Notes under the pieces: model-generated | Told to the model about the DNA's origin: nothing | Databases searched by the model: none | What the model saw: only the letters and a program-made list of their open reading frames with translations | From: Nisaea denitrificans DSM 18348 | GTDB taxonomy: Bacteria; Pseudomonadota; Alphaproteobacteria; Thalassobaculales; Thalassobaculaceae | Direction: 5' to 3' | NCBI RefSeq assembly: GCF_000426505.1 | Contig: NZ_AUFM01000011.1 | Location: 1,488,001 to 1,552,000 of the forward strand | DNA length: 64,000 bases | Position numbers and translations under genes: made by a program | Shown here: positions 60,643 to 64,000 of the stretch, piece after piece | Layout: each line of letters opens with the position of its first letter | Position numbering within the stretch: the first letter of the stretch is position 1

Positions 60643-61410
60643 ATGCGTGCGCCCAGAGCAATTCTCATCACCGGCGCTTCCAGCGGATTAGGCGCTGCGC
60701 TCGCCGAAGCCTATGCGTCGCCGGGAAAGACCCTGTTCCTCGGCGGGCGAGATTCGGCCCGGCTGGAAGCGGTCGCCCGGATCGCAACGGCGAAGGGCGC
60801 GGAGGTCCATACCGAGACGATCGACGTGACCGAGCGGACGCATATGGAGGTCTGGGTCGCCTCGGCAAACAGGATCGCGCCACTCGACCTTGTCATTGCC
60901 AATGCGGGGATCTCCGCCGGGACCGGAGACGGCGGGCCCGAACCCGCCGATCAGGTGCGCCGGGTCTATGCGGTCAATGTCGATGGTGTGATGAACACCG
61001 TCCTGCCGGCCCTGCCGCTGATGCAGCAGCGCGGCCAGGGGCAGATCGGGATCGTCAGCTCCCTCGCCGGCTTCCGGGGGTTTCCCGGGGCGCCGGCCTA
61101 TTGCGGCAGCAAGGCGGCGGTGAAGGTGTTTGGCGAAGGACTTCGGCCGACTGCCGCCCGTGAGGGCATCGAAGTGTCGGTTATCTGCCCTGGTTATGTC
61201 CGCTCGCCGATGACGGCGGTGAACGATTTCCCGATGCCGTTCCTGATGGAGGCGGACGACGCGGCGGAGAGGATCCGGCGCGGGCTGGAACGGAACAAGG
61301 CCCGGATTGCCTTTCCGTGGCCGATGTACGCCACAGTCCAGCTTCTTCAGATCATCCCGCCATCCTGGATCGACGGGTTGATGGGGCGCCTGCCGACCAA
61401 GTCGGGCTGA
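60643..61410 (+). CDS. Short-chain dehydrogenase/reductase
   Basis: A 255-residue classical SDR. The NAD(P) loop is ITGASSGLGAALAEA, NAG appears in VIANAGIS, and the catalytic Ser-Tyr-Lys set is in IVSSLAGFRG and AYCGSKAAV. The C-terminal segment after residue 200 resembles membrane-associated SDRs. It is inserted on the plus strand between yicC and mltG, which are on the minus strand. Substrate unknown. Confidence 0.92.
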   Translation: MRAPRAILITGASSGLGAALAEAYASPGKTLFLGGRDSARLEAVARIATAKGAEVHTETIDVTERTHMEVWVASANRIAPLDLVIANAGISAGTGDGGPEPADQVRRVYAVNVDGVMNTVLPALPLMQQRGQGQIGIVSSLAGFRGFPGAPAYCGSKAAVKVFGEGLRPTAAREGIEVSVICPGYVRSPMTAVNDFPMPFLMEADDAAERIRRGLERNKARIAFPWPMYATVQLLQIIPPSWIDGLMGRLPTKSG

Positions 61411-61494
61411 ACCCGGCGCACGCGGTTTTCAGGGCTGTACAGTGGCAGACAGGTTTCTGTTGTTTCCTGTCTGGTCGAGCTTCATGCATGGCGC

Positions 61495-62463
61495 TCAGTT
61501 CGAGTCGCGGATCTTCCGCCATTTTCGGACGTTGCGATTGTGCTCCTTCAACGTCCGGGCGAAGGCATGACCTCCAGACCCGTCGGCGACGAAGTACAGA
61601 TAATCCGTCTGAACCGGGTTCATCACCGCCCTGATCGCATCGATCCCCGGATTGGCGATCGGCGTCGGCGGCAGGCCCTTGATCACATAGGTATTATACG
61701 GCGTCGGCTGCTTCAGGTCCGCCCGGGTGAGCGGCTGCTCGAGGCCGCCGGGAGCAATACCGTAAGCCACGGTCGGGTCCGACTGCAGGCGCATGCCACG
61801 TTTCAGCCGGTTGGCGAAGACGCCCGCGACCAAGCCGCGCTCCTGAGGTATGCCGGTTTCCCGTTCCACGATTGAGGCAAGGATCACCGCCTCTTCCGGC
61901 GTCTTGACCGGCAAATCCGGAGACCGCATGTCCCAAAGCCTGGCGACGGTGGTCTCCATGGAGGCCTGCATGCGTTTGACAAGTTCCTCACGGCTGTCGC
62001 CATAGGAGAAATGATAGGTCTCCGGCAGCAAGGAGCCCTCGGCCGGGTTGCCTGCACCGCCGGTCAGCCCTTCAGCAAGTTCCAGCCGCGCCATCACTTC
62101 AGCGGCCGTCAGCCCTTCCGGGATCGTCAGCCGCCGCACGACCGTCTTGCCGGATGCAAGGATTTCCATCACCTGGCGCGGACTTGACTCCGCCGGGATC
62201 AGATACTCCCCGGCTTTCAGGCTCCGGGCCTGCCGCGAGGCTCTGGCGCCGATTACGAAGACGAAGTCACGCCGGATCGCGCCGGCCCTCTTAAGGGAAG
62301 CTGCAATGCCTTCCAGGCCCGTTCCGGAGGGAATGACGATTGCAGTGGATACGGGAAGCGGCCCCGGGCTGGTGAACTGGGCATAGAGCCATGCGCAGCA
62401 GACTGCACCGGCGATTGCCAGAATCAGCAGACCAAGGAATGCACGCAGCAGGGCCCGGCCCAT
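61495..62463 (-). CDS. mltG: Endolytic murein transglycosylase
   Basis: A 322-residue YceG/MltG protein that cuts nascent glycan strands to end peptidoglycan synthesis. One N-terminal membrane helix (about 8-30) anchors it; a LysM-like part with IPEGLTAAEVMARL follows; and the catalytic Glu is in ASIVERETGIP, followed by FANRLKRGMRLQSDPTVAYG. It starts six bases after the fabF stop, so it is cotranscribed with the fatty acid genes. Confidence 0.95.
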   Translation of the reverse strand: MGRALLRAFLGLLILAIAGAVCCAWLYAQFTSPGPLPVSTAIVIPSGTGLEGIAASLKRAGAIRRDFVFVIGARASRQARSLKAGEYLIPAESSPRQVMEILASGKTVVRRLTIPEGLTAAEVMARLELAEGLTGGAGNPAEGSLLPETYHFSYGDSREELVKRMQASMETTVARLWDMRSPDLPVKTPEEAVILASIVERETGIPQERGLVAGVFANRLKRGMRLQSDPTVAYGIAPGGLEQPLTRADLKQPTPYNTYVIKGLPPTPIANPGIDAIRAVMNPVQTDYLYFVADGSGGHAFARTLKEHNRNVRKWRKIRDSN

Positions 62464-62469
62464 GCTGCG

Positions 62470-63735
62470 TTAATCCACGGCGGAGAAGATCAGGGACGCG
62501 TTGGTGCCGCCGAACCCGAAGGAATTGGAAAGCGCATGCTTGATCTTGCGCTCCTTGGCCTTGAGCGGCACGAGATCGACCGGCCCGACATTCTCGGACG
62601 GCGACTCGAGATTAAGCGTCGGCGGCAACATGCTGTCGCGAATCGCAAGCACCGAATAAATCGCCTCGACCGCACCAGCCGCACCGAGCAAATGACCGAC
62701 GGCGGATTTGGTCGATGACATGGAAGCACCGCCCAGATCGTCGCCCATCAGACGCTTCACGGCGCCCAGCTCAATCATGTCTCCCAGCGGCGTGGAGGTG
62801 CCGTGTGCGTTGATGTAATCGATCTGATCGGTCGCCAGGTTGGCCCGCTTGAGAGCGGCCTTCATGGCACGGTAGCCGCCATTACCGTCTGCGGCCGGAG
62901 CCGTGATGTGGTGCGCGTCACCGGACATGCCGTAACCGGTCACTTCGGCGTAAATCTTCGCGCCGCGGCGTTTTGCGTGTTCGTATTCTTCGAGAACGAC
63001 ACAGCCACCGCCTTCACCCATGACGAAGCCGTCACGGCCATCGTCCCAGGGACGGGAAGCCGTCTCGGGAGCCTCGTTGAAACCCGTCGACAGAGCCCGG
63101 GCTGCGGAGAAACCGGCAATACCGAGCCGACAGACAGCCGCTTCGGCACCGCCTGCCACCATGACATCGGCATCGTCCAGCATGATCAGACGCGCAGCGT
63201 CGCCAATTGCATGGGCGCCGGTCGCACATGCCGTGACGACGGAATGGTTTGGACCGCGAAATCTGAAACGGATGGAAACGTGGCCGGAAATAAGATTGAT
63301 CAGTGCAGCCGGGATAAAGAACGGACTGATACGGCGCGGACCGCGATCCCGCATCAGATCTTCCGTCTCCGAAATGCTGGTCAGACCGCCAATGCCGGAG
63401 CCGATGAGAACGCCGGTACGATCCTGGCTTTCCTCGTCTTCGGGCATCCATCCGGAATCGCGCACCGCCTGATCGGCAGCAGCCACACCGAATAGAATGA
63501 AACGGTCGATCTTGCGCTGCTCTTTCGGCTCCAGATAGGCGGACGGATTGAAGAGACCACCGCCGCCTTCGCCTTCCTGAACAGTACCGGCAATTTTCGC
63601 GGGCAAATCGGAAACATCGAATGTATCGATAGCCCTGATGCCGGACTCGCTGTTCAGGAGCCGGGACCAATTATGTTCGACCCCATCGCCGAGGGGCGTA
63701 ACCAGACCGAGGCCGGTGATTACGACACGTCTCAT
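62470..63735 (-). CDS. fabF: 3-oxoacyl-ACP synthase II
   Basis: A 421-residue condensing enzyme that elongates acyl-ACP with malonyl-ACP. The Cys-His-His site is present: TACATGAHAIGDAA, NAHGTSTPLGD and KSAVGHLLGAAG. The start is the ATG at 63735, giving the usual MRRVVITGLG; a GTG at 63744 is in frame. It follows acpP by 71 bases and precedes mltG, the common alphaproteobacterial order. Confidence 0.96.
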   Translation of the reverse strand: MRRVVITGLGLVTPLGDGVEHNWSRLLNSESGIRAIDTFDVSDLPAKIAGTVQEGEGGGGLFNPSAYLEPKEQRKIDRFILFGVAAADQAVRDSGWMPEDEESQDRTGVLIGSGIGGLTSISETEDLMRDRGPRRISPFFIPAALINLISGHVSIRFRFRGPNHSVVTACATGAHAIGDAARLIMLDDADVMVAGGAEAAVCRLGIAGFSAARALSTGFNEAPETASRPWDDGRDGFVMGEGGGCVVLEEYEHAKRRGAKIYAEVTGYGMSGDAHHITAPAADGNGGYRAMKAALKRANLATDQIDYINAHGTSTPLGDMIELGAVKRLMGDDLGGASMSSTKSAVGHLLGAAGAVEAIYSVLAIRDSMLPPTLNLESPSENVGPVDLVPLKAKERKIKHALSNSFGFGGTNASLIFSAVD

Positions 63736-63768
63736 GCCTTGCACTTTTCCAGATTACAAACGTAACCC

Positions 63769-63788
63769 CGGGCGGAAAACTCCGCCCG
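63769..63788 (-). promoter_or_regulatory. Hairpin between acpP and fabF
   Basis: CGGGCGGA (63769-63776) and TCCGCCCG (63781-63788) form a perfect 8-bp stem with an AAAC loop in the 71-base gap. Only short T-runs follow on the minus strand. It may cap the abundant acpP message while letting some read-through into fabF. Confidence 0.45.
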
Positions 63789-63806
63789 AGGGCAGTCGTC
63801 AGTCAA

Positions 63807-64000
63807 TTACTTGGAAGATTCTTCGATGAAGGAAATCGCGTCCTTCACGGTCAGAATTTTCTCGGCGGCATCGTCCGGAATTTCGACGCCAAATTCTTCT
63901 TCGAACGCCATGACAAGTTCAACCGTGTCGAGGCTGTCGGCCCCGAGGTCGTCGATGAAGCTCGCGGAGTCGACCACTTTGGCCTCATCAACGCCGAGAT
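63807..64000 (-). CDS. acpP: Acyl carrier protein, partial (5' end beyond the window)
   Basis: The last 63 or so codons of acpP, with stop TAA at 63807-63809; the start lies outside the window. The reading is acidic and carries the phosphopantetheine site in [19 protein letters not shown], with the Ser of DSLD as attachment point, followed by [16 protein letters not shown]. It carries the growing chain in fatty acid synthesis. The neighbouring fabF fits. Confidence 0.95.
   Translation of the reverse strand, partial: LGVDEAKVVDSASFIDDLGADSLDTVELVMAFEEEFGVEIPDDAAEKILTVKDAISFIEESSK

Overview
The window is about 64 kb of GC-rich, densely coding chromosome with no rRNA, tRNA, CRISPR array or intact transposase. 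Two DctPQM-type TRAP transporters, a SoeABC-like molybdoenzyme, PrsD/PrsE-type secretion, pseudaminic acid genes and the acpP-fabF-mltG / yicC-gmk neighbourhood suggest an alphaproteobacterium, probably a marine or aquatic Rhodospirillales-like lineage. That placement is inferred from gene families and order, not from a marker gene.

Layout. 0.1-3.3 kb: an unrecognised coiled protein, a glutathionyl-hydroquinone reductase, a PKHD-type Fe(II) dioxygenase and a Nudix hydrolase. 3.3-7.8 kb: osmoregulated periplasmic glucan genes, with opgH divergent from an opgC-esterase pair. 7.9-10.4 kb: an acyl-CoA ligase and an amidinotransferase-fold hydrolase. 10.5-15.8 kb: a tightly packed seven-gene minus-strand operon with an envelope theme (lipoprotein, Sel1 protein, periplasmic FKBP-rhodanese fusion, haem N-demethylase-like protein, TIGR04372 glycosyltransferase, VOC protein, membrane-anchored MepA-like peptidase). 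16-18.3 kb: a GNAT acetyltransferase, a ureohydrolase and a RelE/HTH toxin-antitoxin pair.

18.4-27.3 kb is the most coherent accessory system: an N-formylglutamate amidohydrolase-like hydrolase, a TRAP transporter, a glutamine-synthetase-like gamma-glutamyl ligase, an aldehyde dehydrogenase and an iron alcohol dehydrogenase in one operon, divergent from an RpiR regulator with a clear candidate operator between them. Together these can make, oxidise and hydrolyse a gamma-glutamylated amino alcohol. The transporter's binding protein lacks the arginine that normally binds carboxylates, which fits a non-carboxylate substrate.

27.3-30.9 kb: glycosyltransferases of the GT4 and GT9 types, a PilZ protein and an orphan SsuB/TauB-like ATPase. 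31-38 kb: TauE/SafE exporter, TIGR02186 protein, universal stress protein and soeABC, a probable cytoplasm-facing sulfite dehydrogenase with sulfite/anion export. 38-46 kb: an MFS transporter, a DUF2842 protein, and dctBD divergent from dctPQM; this DctD has lost the sigma-54 contact loop. 46-57.3 kb: surface-glycan and secretion genes (pseB, pseC, type I secretion adaptor and ATPase with a long proline-rich tail, a sulfotransferase, and a very large sulfotransferase-GT2-GT2 fusion). 57.3-58.9 kb: a repeat-rich, partly AT-rich insertion-like segment with two orphan genes. 59-64 kb: housekeeping genes gmk, yicC, an SDR, mltG, fabF and the 3' part of acpP, which runs off the right edge.
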